A stretch of DNA of 64,000 nt from Affinundibacterium flavidum (lineage in GTDB: Bacteria; Pseudomonadota; Gammaproteobacteria; Burkholderiales; Burkholderiaceae_D). The position numbers and the translations under genes are program-made. The notes below the pieces were generated by a model. The model was not told where the DNA came from, did not search any database, and saw only the letters and a program-made list of their open reading frames with translations. Location: contig NZ_JACOGA010000002.1 in assembly GCF_014284175.1 (NCBI RefSeq), forward strand, positions 186,001 to 250,000, written 5' to 3'. This document shows, in pieces, positions 9,092 to 17,597 of this stretch. How positions within the stretch are numbered: position 1 is the first letter of the stretch; every line of letters begins with the position of its first letter.

Positions 9092-10060
9092 ATGATCAAT
9101 AAATTCCTATTAGCCGTTTTTTTCACGATCGCCATCCCATTCAGCGAATCCAAAGCCCAAGATTCAAAAGAACCTCCATCCCAAACTGCCCCAGTAAAAA
9201 TCGACAAAACCTTAACACCCGACATTGGTGGCATCAAGCAGGTTGTGGAGATCAAAACGGATGATGCGAGTAAGCCGGTTTTGCTCTTTTTATCTGGCGG
9301 ACCTGGTAGTTCTATGATCAATGGTGCGCCTGCTTTTACTTCACTTTTGAAAAGCAGGTTTACGATTGTGCAGTGGGATCAGCGTGATGCGGGTAAGACT
9401 TTGAAATTGAATCCTTCGCCTGTTCAGCCTTCCGTTGCGTTGATGGAGAAGGACACGCTTGAGGTCATCCAATTTATTAGAAAAGAGTTGAAGCAAGAAA
9501 AGATCTATTTGTTGGGTAGCTCTTGGGGTAATGTTTTGGGCTTTTATATTGTGAAGAATCATCCTGAGTTATTGCATGGCTACTTTGCTTCTAATCCTGT
9601 GGTGAGCCAGCTCGCGAGTGAAAAAGAGTTGTTGGTTATTTTGAAGAATCATTTCAAAGACAACGAGGTCGCGACTAAAGAATTGGCGACTGTGAGTATG
9701 CCTTCTGTCGTTGATGAAGATATGTTCTATTTAAGGAAGTGGCTGTTTTTTAAAGAGGGTAAAGCGTTTGCGACTAGTGAGGGTTTTAAAACGGGTTTTC
9801 TGCAATGGTCAAAAACTTGGTCGCCGGTTTGGAACGAAGTGACGCGGATTGATTTGCCTAAGACTTTGAAGTCAGTTGATTGTCCGATTTATTTTTTCGT
9901 GGGGAAGAACGATATTCAAACTTCGACGGCGATTACGGTCGATTATTTCAAAGCATTGAAAGCGCCGAAGAAAGCATTGTTTATGTTTGAAAACTCTGGG
10001 CATCAGATTCATCAGGACGAGGCTGAGAGGTTTCAGAATGTGATTATTGGTGTGTTATAA
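9092..10060 (+). CDS. Secreted alpha/beta hydrolase (prolyl-aminopeptidase-like)
   Basis: A 322-residue protein with a Sec signal peptide (MINKFLLAVFFTIAIPFSES, cleaved near SKAQD). The alpha/beta-hydrolase core shows the oxyanion motif SGGPGSS, the DQRDAGKT segment typical of the S33 peptidase group, the nucleophile elbow GSSWGN, the acid in GKNDIQT and the catalytic His in SGHQIH. The full triad is therefore present. The substrate could be a peptide or an ester; S33-like sequences include both. It is probably periplasmic. The gene is monocistronic, with a repeat-rich tail downstream. Confidence 0.75.
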   Translation: MINKFLLAVFFTIAIPFSESKAQDSKEPPSQTAPVKIDKTLTPDIGGIKQVVEIKTDDASKPVLLFLSGGPGSSMINGAPAFTSLLKSRFTIVQWDQRDAGKTLKLNPSPVQPSVALMEKDTLEVIQFIRKELKQEKIYLLGSSWGNVLGFYIVKNHPELLHGYFASNPVVSQLASEKELLVILKNHFKDNEVATKELATVSMPSVVDEDMFYLRKWLFFKEGKAFATSEGFKTGFLQWSKTWSPVWNEVTRIDLPKTLKSVDCPIYFFVGKNDIQTSTAITVDYFKALKAPKKALFMFENSGHQIHQDEAERFQNVIIGVL

Positions 10061-10119
10061 GAATTCGCTGAGAAGTAAAGATTACTGGCGATAGTTGATC
10101 GTGTAGGTATCAAAATTTA

Positions 10120-10292
10120 TAGGGCGGGGGCAACCCGCGCTGTTCATAAGTTGAGCTGAGTTGCTCGACGTGTTGACGGCGCGGGTTGTACCCGCCCTAC
10201 TTTTTTGTACTTGATCATTACTGTGTGAAACTCTAAGATTTCAACCAAAACCCATCCCCATCCCAGCCGTCCCCTTGAAGGGGAAGGAGCTA
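10120..10292. repeat. Composite repeat block, upstream copy (GGGCGGG hairpin plus CCCTTGAAGGGG hairpin)
   Basis: A GGGCGGGGGCAACCCGCGC...GCGCGGGTTGTACCCGCCC imperfect inverted repeat (10120-10200) is followed at 10247-10292 by an ACCCATCCCCATCCC segment with a CCCCTTGAAGGGG hairpin and GAGCTAAGAGCG. The same ordered pair recurs at 11745-11912, so the gene at 10464-11720 is bracketed by direct copies about 1.6 kb apart. It fills most of the 10061-10463 gap. Confidence 0.75.
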
Positions 10293-10463
10293 AGAGCGCT
10301 ACATTGGCTAAGTAGTGCGAATATCATTCTTTAAAATGTAAGGATGAAGTCAGTTTGAATGAATTAACTTGATATGCAGCGCGAACGCCTTTATTGTTCA
10401 TTCGTTGTGTCTAGAGTTGTTTCTAGATTTTCCTCATCATTCTTTGATCGTTGACACCATCGC

Positions 10464-11720
10464 ATGACAGTATTCATTCGAACTAGCCTACTCGCCGTCT
10501 CGCTATTTTTAGCTAGCTTAGCTATTGCCAATCCCAATGACGACATTCCGCTTTGGAAGCGCCCTAAATTTGAACAACTGAAACTTGCCGAAACCAAACT
10601 CGCTGAAGCTGAATTGCAGCTTCAAAATGATCCCGCCAAAAACCCACTCAATTACCTAAGCGGTCCATTACAACGACTCGGTACGATACGTACTTTTGTC
10701 GGCGATGCTTTTGGTGCGATGGAGAGTTTTGATCGTTGGACGGTCTTATCTAATCGGATAGGCTCAGTTCAGGCTGGTGATTTGGATAGACTGCACAATG
10801 CACAGGCCATGGATGCGATTGCAGCTATTGTAGCGGAGGCGCAATCGCGTCAGATTGTGATTTTAAATGAAGCGCATCAAATGCCCTTGCATCGTGCTTT
10901 TGCCATGAAGCTAGCGCGTGAGTTGCGCAAAATCGGTTATGAATTTCTGGCATGTGAAACCTGTGAAGAGGCTTTTGATACTGAGTACTTGAAACAAAGT
11001 ACTGGCTACTATACGCAAGAGCCAATGTATGCGAATTTTTTGCGTGACGCGGCGAATGATGGATGGAAGTTTGTTCACTACGACGAATTGAAGTTCGATA
11101 AAGCACTCACCGCGGAACAGAACGAAATACTGCGAGAAACAAGGCAAGCTAGTAACATCATTGCTGCCACACTTGCGCACAATCCTAAGGCGAAAGTATT
11201 CATTTATGTAGGTCATGGTCACGGGATGAAACGTCATAACGACGCTAGTCAAACTATTTTCATGACGGAGTATCTGCAAAAATTGACGAACATAGATCCA
11301 TTGAGTATCGATCAAACGACTCTCTATGAACACACTGCTGCCAACTACAACCATCCGTTGTATCTGCCTGCAATACAAAAGCATGATCTGCAAAACGCCT
11401 TCGTTCTTCAATCTGGACAATCCGCTTATGAAGTTTTTGGACGGTATCAGGCGCGGGTCGATATACAGGTCATTCATCCCAGTTACAAGATAGATCCACT
11501 CACGCACAGATATGAATGGCTGTCGATATTGGCGGGTTTGTTGCCAACCGACGTGCCACAACATTTATTACCGGAGCGTGGTCGTCGTGTGATTTATGCT
11601 TATCGCTTTAACGAAATGATCGATGCCGTGCCGGTTGATGCTGTGATCGTTGAAGCGGGTAAGCCTGTTCCCAAATTGATGTTACCCAAAGGGGAGTTTC
11701 GGTTTACGTTTGAGGATTGA
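10464..11720 (+). CDS. Secreted EreA/ChaN-like protein of unknown function
   Basis: A 418-residue protein with an N-terminal signal peptide (about residues 1-22, cleaved near AIA-NP). A helical stretch follows, with alternating Lys/Glu/Leu that looks TPR-like. The core carries ILNEAHQMPLHRAF (about 133-146) and VGHGHGMK, the two His/Glu motifs seen in the EreA/ChaN superfamily, whose members are erythromycin-esterase-like or haem-binding. The exact activity cannot be assigned. The C-terminal third (QSAYEVFGRYQARVDIQVIHP) is not recognised. Repeat blocks of the same kind lie on both sides. Confidence 0.55.
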   Translation: MTVFIRTSLLAVSLFLASLAIANPNDDIPLWKRPKFEQLKLAETKLAEAELQLQNDPAKNPLNYLSGPLQRLGTIRTFVGDAFGAMESFDRWTVLSNRIGSVQAGDLDRLHNAQAMDAIAAIVAEAQSRQIVILNEAHQMPLHRAFAMKLARELRKIGYEFLACETCEEAFDTEYLKQSTGYYTQEPMYANFLRDAANDGWKFVHYDELKFDKALTAEQNEILRETRQASNIIAATLAHNPKAKVFIYVGHGHGMKRHNDASQTIFMTEYLQKLTNIDPLSIDQTTLYEHTAANYNHPLYLPAIQKHDLQNAFVLQSGQSAYEVFGRYQARVDIQVIHPSYKIDPLTHRYEWLSILAGLLPTDVPQHLLPERGRRVIYAYRFNEMIDAVPVDAVIVEAGKPVPKLMLPKGEFRFTFED

Positions 11721-11744
11721 AATTCTGTCGCTTTGGATGGATGC

Positions 11745-11912
11745 AAGGCGCGCTGCTCATACGTGGAGCTGGGTTGCTTGACGTGTTGGCGGCGCGGGTT
11801 GCACCCGCCCTACTTTTTGTGAAGGCTTGATCATTGCAGTGTGAAAATAACTCTACGAGTTCAACCGAAACCCATCCCCATCCCAACCTTCCCCTTGAAG
11901 GGGAAGGAGCTA
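11745..11912. repeat. Composite repeat block, downstream copy
   Basis: Same order as 10120-10292: GCGCGCTGCTCAT...GGCGCGGGTTGCACCCGCCC, then TTGATCATTGCAGTGTGAAA, then the ACCCATCCCCATCCC/CCCCTTGAAGGGG hairpin and GAGCTAAGAGCG. A third, more diverged copy of the first half lies at 11940-12028 (GCTGTTCATAGCTTGAGC...GGTTGTACCCGACC). Together these fill 11721-12035. Confidence 0.75.
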
Positions 11913-12035
11913 AGAGCGTTGCACCTAAGGTGGGAGTCTTGCTGTTCATAGCTTGAGCTGGGTTACTTAAGGTGTTGGCGGCGTGGGTTGCTCGATTTTC
12001 TGGCTGCACTGGTTGTACCCGACCTATTTTTTTTA

Positions 12036-12320
12036 TCATGCAAACGTATTGATCGTCGTGCCAATTGCGGCATTCGCTAGACCCAAGGAGACGTCTACTG
12101 GCGAGACTTGATTGACTTGCTGGAAGGCTGGGAGATCGCTGATCGGGGGGATGCCAGATAAGGCGGCGTCTTTGATTGATTTTTTGTCTAACTCTTGTTG
12201 GACTTCTCGGCGTTGTTCCAAGAGGGTTTTGTCTTGATCTGCGCGCAATACTTGCTGCTGGTAAGCCCGCATTGCTTCGACGCCACCATAAGCACATGAC
12301 GATCCGATACAAATCGCCAT
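12036..12320 (-). CDS. Small hypothetical protein
   Basis: About 94 residues beginning MAICIGSSCAYGGVEAMRAY, with a Gln/Arg/Glu-rich helical middle and a C-terminal stretch rich in small residues (LGLANAAIGTTINTFA). AGAAAGG abuts an ATG at 12329 and sits 9 nt from the in-frame ATG at 12320, so the latter is chosen. I do not recognise a family. Length and codon use fit a real small protein, but it is surrounded by repeats and could be spurious. Confidence 0.45.
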   Translation of the reverse strand: MAICIGSSCAYGGVEAMRAYQQQVLRADQDKTLLEQRREVQQELDKKSIKDAALSGIPPISDLPAFQQVNQVSPVDVSLGLANAAIGTTINTFA

Positions 12321-12522
12321 CGCGCACATCCTTTCTGCCTTAGGGGGACCACCAAGAGGTTTAGCTCAGCTTAGCAGCTTTGTTGCAGGCTTCAAATGTT
12401 GGTTTGTTAATTGCTTGTGGAAATTGGACTTGGAGACGCAATGCTGGGATTATGGGCTGGCGTATATACGCTGTTTGTGGTCAGGCCGATTTATGTCTTA
12501 CGACGAGTTTGCTGATGCTGAA

Positions 12523-12564
12523 CTCCCCTCACCCTAGCCCTCTCCCGCTTGCGGGAGAGGGGAC
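12523..12564. repeat. Hairpin repeat, CCCTCTCCCGC type
   Basis: CTCACCCTAGCCCTCTCCCG followed by CTTGCGGGAGAGGGGAC: a GC-rich hairpin preceded by the CCCTCACCCTAG tag. Other copies lie at 14669, 17141, 17264, 24001, 53803 and 54008. This is the only thing I see in the 12330-12687 gap. Confidence 0.8.
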
Positions 12565-12687
12565 ATGTCCACTTCACCCCAATTCACACCCATTTCACCA
12601 CATTCTGATTTCAATATCTGATCACTGTCTTTAGCATAACAAATCAATAATCGAATTGATCTCATTTAGCGCAAAAAAAGGATGACG

Positions 12688-13809
12688 ATGACAAACACGA
12701 TACCAACTTCACGAACTGATTTTCTGGATCGCATTCGCGTGCTGCTAACGGCTTTGGTGATTCTTCATCATACGGCGATTATGTATGGAGCTGAGGGTGG
12801 CTGGTATTTGCGGTATAAGGCTGGCGGTATGGCTTCGGGTTTATTGCTGACTTTGTTTTGCTCCGTAAATCAGACATTTTTTATGGGGATGTTTTTTTTG
12901 TTGGCGGGCTATTTTAGTACGCGCTCTTTTGAGAGTAAGGGTGCTCGGCAATTTTTGACTGATCGCTTGTTGCGTCTGGGTGTGCCTGTGCTTGTGTTTG
13001 GTTTTGTGTTGGGGCCTTTGACTAATGCGCTGGCGGAGACGCCTGCGGGTGAAACGGTGTGGTCGTTTTGGTGGTATCTGATGTCGCGCGTGGATTTTAA
13101 TATTGGCCCGTTGTGGTTTGCGTATGCCTTGTTGATTTTTTCTGTGGCCTACATGACTTTGCGTTTGCTCTTGCCTAAATTGCGCTGGAATTTATCGCCT
13201 GCGGTTCTCAGTCATGCTTGGATCGTGCTCTTTTTAGTGGTGTGGGGTTTGGGTGCATTTGCTTTGCGTCTGTGGGTACCGACAGGGCAAGAGCGCGGCT
13301 TATTGCAGATTGGTTATTTTGCGTCTTACATCTTGTTGTTCTTTTTTGGATGTGCGGCGGCGCAAGCGCGTTTGTTGGAGAACATTGATAAGAAGCTGGC
13401 CTTGCCTTGGGGCTGGATTAGTTTGTTGACGATACCTAGTTTGTTTGTCTACGCCATTTTGAGCGGTGCTTTGAAGGGCGGTACGTTTCACGTGAATGGT
13501 GGTTGGACTATGCCCGCTTTTGCGTATGCGATGTGGGAACCGTTTGTGGCGTGTGGGATTATGTTGATGTTGTTATGGCGCTTTCGTGTATCTGCAAACC
13601 CTAGTGCGTTGTGGAAAAAACTAGCGCCGCTGTGCTATGCCGCGTTTATTATTCATGCGCCGATTGTGGTTGGCTTGGGTGTGTTAATGCAGGCTTGGAA
13701 AGATTATTCGCTGAGCTTATTTTTCTTAGTTGGTGGCGCTAGTCTGATCTTGAGTTTTGGTGTGGCTGCCTTGTTGGTTAAATTGCCTGGTGCTAGAAAA
13801 ATTCTTTGA
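12688..13809 (+). CDS. Acyltransferase 3 family membrane protein
   Basis: About 373 residues with roughly ten hydrophobic helices. It opens with the family hallmark, an Arg followed by a His in the first helix (FLDRIRVLLTALVILHHTAI), then FFMGMFFLLAGYFS and FLTDRLLRLGVPVLVFG. These are the conserved loops of acyltransferase 3 (OafA/OpgC type) proteins, which transfer acyl groups to surface sugars or antibiotics at the inner membrane. AAAGG sits 6 nt before the ATG at 12688 but touches the ATG at 12682, so the later start is chosen. The specific acceptor is unknown. A strong terminator follows. Confidence 0.75.
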   Translation: MTNTIPTSRTDFLDRIRVLLTALVILHHTAIMYGAEGGWYLRYKAGGMASGLLLTLFCSVNQTFFMGMFFLLAGYFSTRSFESKGARQFLTDRLLRLGVPVLVFGFVLGPLTNALAETPAGETVWSFWWYLMSRVDFNIGPLWFAYALLIFSVAYMTLRLLLPKLRWNLSPAVLSHAWIVLFLVVWGLGAFALRLWVPTGQERGLLQIGYFASYILLFFFGCAAAQARLLENIDKKLALPWGWISLLTIPSLFVYAILSGALKGGTFHVNGGWTMPAFAYAMWEPFVACGIMLMLLWRFRVSANPSALWKKLAPLCYAAFIIHAPIVVGLGVLMQAWKDYSLSLFFLVGGASLILSFGVAALLVKLPGARKIL

Positions 13810-13860
13810 TCGCCTTATGTCAAGCGCAGATAATCAAGACTACATTGATCGTAACGAAAA

Positions 13861-13900
13861 GAAAAAGAGCCTTGCAAAATATTTTGCAAGGCTCTTTTTC
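13861..13900. terminator. Bidirectional rho-independent terminator
   Basis: GAAAAAGAGCCTTGCAAAAT folds exactly onto ATTTTGCAAGGCTCTTTTTC, giving a long perfect stem with a T-run on both strands. It lies between the convergent acyltransferase (plus) and slyD (minus) genes and should stop both. Confidence 0.9.
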
Positions 13901-13983
13901 TTATGTGAACTTATTATGTGAACTTAGTCCCAACGCCGACTAAAATCAATCAGAAATCAATGAAAATTCGATGAAAAATCGAA

Positions 13984-14457
13984 TCAATGATGATGCCCAT
14001 GTTCGCCATGCACGTGACCATGGGCGACTTCTTCCGCAGTGGCCGCACGTATGTCTAACACTTGCACGCTAACTTTGAGCGAACTGCCTGCGAGTGGGTG
14101 ATTGCCGTCTAACATGACTTGATCACCTTTGATTTTGAGAACGGTATACACGGTCTCTTCGCCAGCATCGTTATAGCCTTGCATCACACCGCCGACTTTA
14201 ACGCCTGGTGGGAAATCTTTTTTGGAAATCGTTCTGAGCAGGCTTTCATCACGTACACCGAATGCGTCTTCTGGAGTCAAGTTCATATTCGATTTGAAGC
14301 CGATTTCTTGACCTTGCAGGGCTTCTTCGATTTTTGGTAAGAGGTTGTCGTATCCGTGTAGGTAAGCGACTGGGGTCTTGCCGCTTTCTAATACTCGGCC
14401 TGTGCCGTCGGTCACGGTGAGGCGAATGGTGACTGCGCTGTCTTTATCGATGATCAT
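13984..14457 (-). CDS. slyD: FKBP-type peptidyl-prolyl cis-trans isomerase SlyD
   Basis: A 157-residue SlyD. Residues 1-65 and 125-140 form the FKBP domain (MIIDKDSAVTIRLTVTDGTG, PVAYLHGYDNLLPKIEEAL), the middle holds the IF (insert-in-flap) chaperone domain (PEDAFGVRDESL to KVGGVMQGY), and the C-terminal tail is His-rich (HGHVHGEHGHHH), the nickel-binding end used in metallochaperone work. The protein is a cytoplasmic prolyl isomerase and chaperone that can supply Ni to hydrogenase maturation; no hydrogenase genes are in this window. Transcribed alone, with a strong terminator behind it. Confidence 0.93.
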   Translation of the reverse strand: MIIDKDSAVTIRLTVTDGTGRVLESGKTPVAYLHGYDNLLPKIEEALQGQEIGFKSNMNLTPEDAFGVRDESLLRTISKKDFPPGVKVGGVMQGYNDAGEETVYTVLKIKGDQVMLDGNHPLAGSSLKVSVQVLDIRAATAEEVAHGHVHGEHGHHH

Positions 14458-14906
14458 GATACTGGTCTCAGTTGAAGATGTGAAAAGGCAGTATCTTAAC
14501 CTATGGCGGAATTTTGGGACATCAAACTAACTTGGCATGTGAATTACGTGTAAGCCCGTCTTGATTTTACTTTTCATATAATCCTTTGTTGTTTGATATA
14601 CATTTTTCAAAAATTTTTGTCCTCTGCCTTTGGACTTCATTTTTATTTTCTATCAGGTTTCTGAACTACCCTCACCCTAGCCCTCTCCCGCTCGCGGGAG
14701 AGGGAATCTTAAATCATAGGGCTTTTCACCTCCTTTTGATCCCACTCTTAGCGCCACTCTTGAAGCATGATTTGGCTCCGCTTTGGCATGCTACTTGCTA
14801 ACTTTTCTAAACATTCGGAAAAGCCAGAGTTCTATCATTATCTTTTCAATTTGATCAAATATCCGGCCTATCCGCAAACCCAGCTAACCTGCACACGGAG
14901 GCATTC
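14458..14906. other. Intergenic with one hairpin repeat
   Basis: Divergent gap between slyD and the sulfatase gene. It contains the hairpin repeat at 14669-14706 and otherwise AT-rich sequence. GGAGG 5 nt before 14907 is the sulfatase ribosome-binding site. Confidence 0.45.
14669..14706. repeat. Hairpin repeat, CCCTCTCCCGC type
   Basis: ACCCTCACCCTAG followed by CCCTCTCCCGCTCGCGGGAG and AGGG; same family as 12523-12564. Confidence 0.8.
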
Positions 14907-17006
14907 ATGCAAGACAAACTGCAAAGTGGTACTGATGGCAATCAAGCAATTTTGGATCAACTTCAAGAGATCGCGGCGCAGCGTGATGCGCGACCGAATA
15001 TTTTGATGATCATGGTGGATCAGTTGTATTACCCAAATACAAATGCTGATCAGGGAGGCTTTAACCAAGATATCAAGAACATTCTGTCGTTTGTTAATAG
15101 CCTAGAAGGCAATCAGTTTAAGCAGCACTATCCGGGCTTTTGTAAGCTGCGTGAATACGCCACGGTGTTCACTGATCACACGATTGCGGAATCTGCCTGC
15201 ATCCCTAGTCGTGCCAGCATTATGACGGGGCAGTATGGTCCGCGCACTGGGGTGACACAAACCGATGGCTTGTTTAAGAATGGGGATGCGTCTAACTTCC
15301 CGTGGTTGCCGGCGAATGGCGCGCCGACTGCGGGCGATTATTTCCGTGAGCTGGGGTATTCCACTCATTATTTTGGAAAATGGCATGTGAGTGATCCTGC
15401 CGACCATTCTTTAGAGGCTTATGGTTTTGGCGATTGGGAAATGTCTTGGCCAGAGCCACATGGTGCTTTAACGAATAATATGGGCGTCTATCGCGATTAT
15501 CAATTTGCCGATCTGGCTTGTTCTTTCTTGCGTCGTCGTGGTCTGGGTGTGCCTTACTCTCGCGCCAGCAGCGCTGCTGGTGACAGACATCCGAATCAAA
15601 GTTTTGTGCCTACACCAGCGCCATTTTTTGCGGTATGTTCGTTCACTAATCCGCATGATATTGCAACCTACCCGACTTTGCCGCGAGCCTTGATGCCAGC
15701 TGATCCGGGAGCATCGGTGACTGTGCAAGAATTGATAGGCCCCGGTGGTTCAGTGCCAATTCCTAGCCAGGGAACGGTTAGTGCCGTGCCAAAGGATGGG
15801 ACTTTTCACGTGCCATTGAACCCAACTGGTTTACCGCAAAACTGCGCTAGCGCTTCAGCAACGCAGAATGAAAATCTGCTGAATAATAAACCGCGTGCAC
15901 AATTTGATGCTTCGTATAAAGTGGCGCTGGGTTTAGCAGCTAAGACGGGATTGGCCATAGCGCAAGGCATCGGTGGCACGCCACAAGATGTATTAGCGAA
16001 TGCGGTAAAAGCGACACTGGCATCAACCATTCCATTTCAGTTGCAAAAAGAAGCGGATCCTGCTTCGGTAGGATTTTTGCAGTATTACGCGTATATGATT
16101 TCTATGGTCGACAGACATATCTTGAATGTGCTGACGACACTGGAAGAAGCTGGTCTACGTGAAAATACTATCGTCGTGTTTGCCTCTGATCACGGTGAAT
16201 TTGGCGCTGCGCATGGTATGCAAATTGAAAAATGGCATGGCGCTTATCAAGAAGTCGTGCATGTTCCTTTTTTGATTAGCTCACCGACTTACAATGCATC
16301 CACTGATACACCGATCGCAATTAATGCGCAAACTAGTCATATCGATTTATTGCCGACCTTATTGGCATTGACAGGCGCACAATCAGAGCAGGTAGAACGT
16401 GCGCGCCGTAGCTTATCCAAGACGCACAAAGCCGCGCCTTTGCCTGGTGCAAATTTATTGCCAGTGATTACGACGGGTCAAGGTCCGGTGCGCAACCCTG
16501 ATGGTAGCGAACGCATAGGTGTGTTATTTGCGACCGATGACATGATTACAGAACCATTACCAAAAGATGATGATCCACACAATACGGCATCATGGCAACA
16601 ATATGCGGTGTATGCCGCAACAGTGAATCTATTACGCACAGCACCTACTGGTAATGAAACTCATGCATACGTACCCGAACTCACTGCGGGACCGGTCGTG
16701 CAACCAGCGCATGTACGCGCTCTACGTTCGGCAGAATGGAAGTTGGTGCGTTATTGCGATCCGTGGAGTAAACAACCCGTGCCAGATCAATGGGAGCTCT
16801 ACAACCTGCAGCATGATCCGATTGAGGCAGTGAATTTATTGGTGTATGACGGCGTGTTTCCGACACCTGCACCGACCTTACCTAAGGGTTTAAGTGCTGA
16901 TTTGGTCACCATTATTGCAAAGTACATGCGGGCAGAATTAGCGAAACAAGAAGCGCGTTTGTTGTCGCCGTATCCTAGTGAGTATCCTAGTGCTAGTTTG
17001 ATTTAG
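14907..17006 (+). CDS. Sulfatase (alkaline-phosphatase superfamily)
   Basis: A 699-residue sulfatase. RPNILMIMVDQL provides the first metal ligand, and CIPSRASIMTG carries the formylglycine signature with Cys98 as the residue to be oxidised. YFGKWHV and FASDHGEFGAAHG are the downstream active-site and metal-binding motifs, and EKWHGAYQEVVHVPF follows. So it should be a Cys-type sulfatase needing a formylglycine-generating enzyme or anSME, neither of which is in the window. The N-terminus (MQDKLQSGTDGNQ) is not a signal peptide, which is unusual. There is a ~180-residue insertion (about 220-390) between conserved blocks. Substrate unknown. Confidence 0.85.
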   Translation: MQDKLQSGTDGNQAILDQLQEIAAQRDARPNILMIMVDQLYYPNTNADQGGFNQDIKNILSFVNSLEGNQFKQHYPGFCKLREYATVFTDHTIAESACIPSRASIMTGQYGPRTGVTQTDGLFKNGDASNFPWLPANGAPTAGDYFRELGYSTHYFGKWHVSDPADHSLEAYGFGDWEMSWPEPHGALTNNMGVYRDYQFADLACSFLRRRGLGVPYSRASSAAGDRHPNQSFVPTPAPFFAVCSFTNPHDIATYPTLPRALMPADPGASVTVQELIGPGGSVPIPSQGTVSAVPKDGTFHVPLNPTGLPQNCASASATQNENLLNNKPRAQFDASYKVALGLAAKTGLAIAQGIGGTPQDVLANAVKATLASTIPFQLQKEADPASVGFLQYYAYMISMVDRHILNVLTTLEEAGLRENTIVVFASDHGEFGAAHGMQIEKWHGAYQEVVHVPFLISSPTYNASTDTPIAINAQTSHIDLLPTLLALTGAQSEQVERARRSLSKTHKAAPLPGANLLPVITTGQGPVRNPDGSERIGVLFATDDMITEPLPKDDDPHNTASWQQYAVYAATVNLLRTAPTGNETHAYVPELTAGPVVQPAHVRALRSAEWKLVRYCDPWSKQPVPDQWELYNLQHDPIEAVNLLVYDGVFPTPAPTLPKGLSADLVTIIAKYMRAELAKQEARLLSPYPSEYPSASLI

Positions 17007-17140
17007 CGCGGGTCAGGTCGGGATAGGTGGTGGAGTCTGCTTGGTTCATATTTGAACCAAATTCATTCACACCCTTGCCCTCCCCCTTGACGGCATAGGT
17101 ATCTACACAAATGCAAGCGATTTAAATTTTGTTGACTAAA

Positions 17141-17193
17141 CTCCCTTCTCCCGCGAGCGGGAGAAGAGTTGGGGATGAGGGAGGTCGAGCGGG
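17141..17193. repeat. Hairpin repeat inside the long MITE
   Basis: CTCCCTTCTCCCGCGAGCGG followed by GAGAAGAGTTGGGGATGAGG GAGG, i.e. the common hairpin in inverted orientation relative to 17264-17306. Confidence 0.7.
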
Positions 17194-17263
17194 TGTGAAC
17201 TAAGTCTACTAGTGCGTTTAAATTCACAGAAACCTGATTGCACAAGCATTTCGCTAAGCTGAA

Positions 17264-17306
17264 CCACCCTCATCCCAGCCTTCTCCCGCTTGCGGGAGAA
17301 GGGGCT
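17264..17306. repeat. Hairpin repeat inside the long MITE, second copy
   Basis: CCACCCTCATCCCAGCC followed by TTCTCCCGCTTGCGGGAGAA and GGGGCT; same family as 12523-12564. Confidence 0.75.
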
Positions 17307-17597
17307 TAAACCGAACACCGACTTGTGAAACTATGAAAGAAGAAAAAAACGAAATAACAGCAGAGTATGTCGTTCCTGCGTAGAGCTTGCCTTCGAATGT
17401 TTGAGTCGAGGGCAGGATCGACAGTAATTATTTTCTCTGATTATTCAACTTATGTAGATACCTGTGCCTTGAAGAAGGAGAGAACAAAATTTCCATTTAG
17501 CTTACGGCTAATTTTGAACTTTGATTGCCCCTTATAGAGTCAACTATGGGATCAACCCAACTCGCCAATCGAAATATTTACTTCACCATCGGTGTCT

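Larger units (their letters stand above)
17085..17475. mobile_element. MITE-like element, long copy (373 bp) with terminal inverted repeats and flanking direct repeats
   Basis: The element spans 17094-17466. The left end CATAGGTATCTACACAA matches the right end TTATGTAGATACCTGTG in inverse orientation, with two mismatches. The flanks CCTTGACGG (17085-17093) and CCTTGAAGA (17467-17475) share the first six bases, consistent with a target duplication of up to 9 bp. The right 135 bp are homologous to the whole interior of the 189-bp copy at 42657-42845. The left part carries two GGGAGAAG hairpin repeats (17141-17193, 17264-17306). No transposase is encoded. It occupies most of the 17007-17597 gap. 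Confidence 0.75.

Noticed and set aside
10911..11564. 217-codon open frame antisense to the EreA/ChaN-like gene
   Set aside because: Shadow of the plus-strand gene, whose signal peptide and conserved motifs are clear.
11704..12327. 207-codon open frame on the minus strand
   Set aside because: It runs through the hairpin repeats and overlaps the better small gene at 12036-12320 in another frame; its product is Arg/Ser/Pro-rich low-quality sequence.
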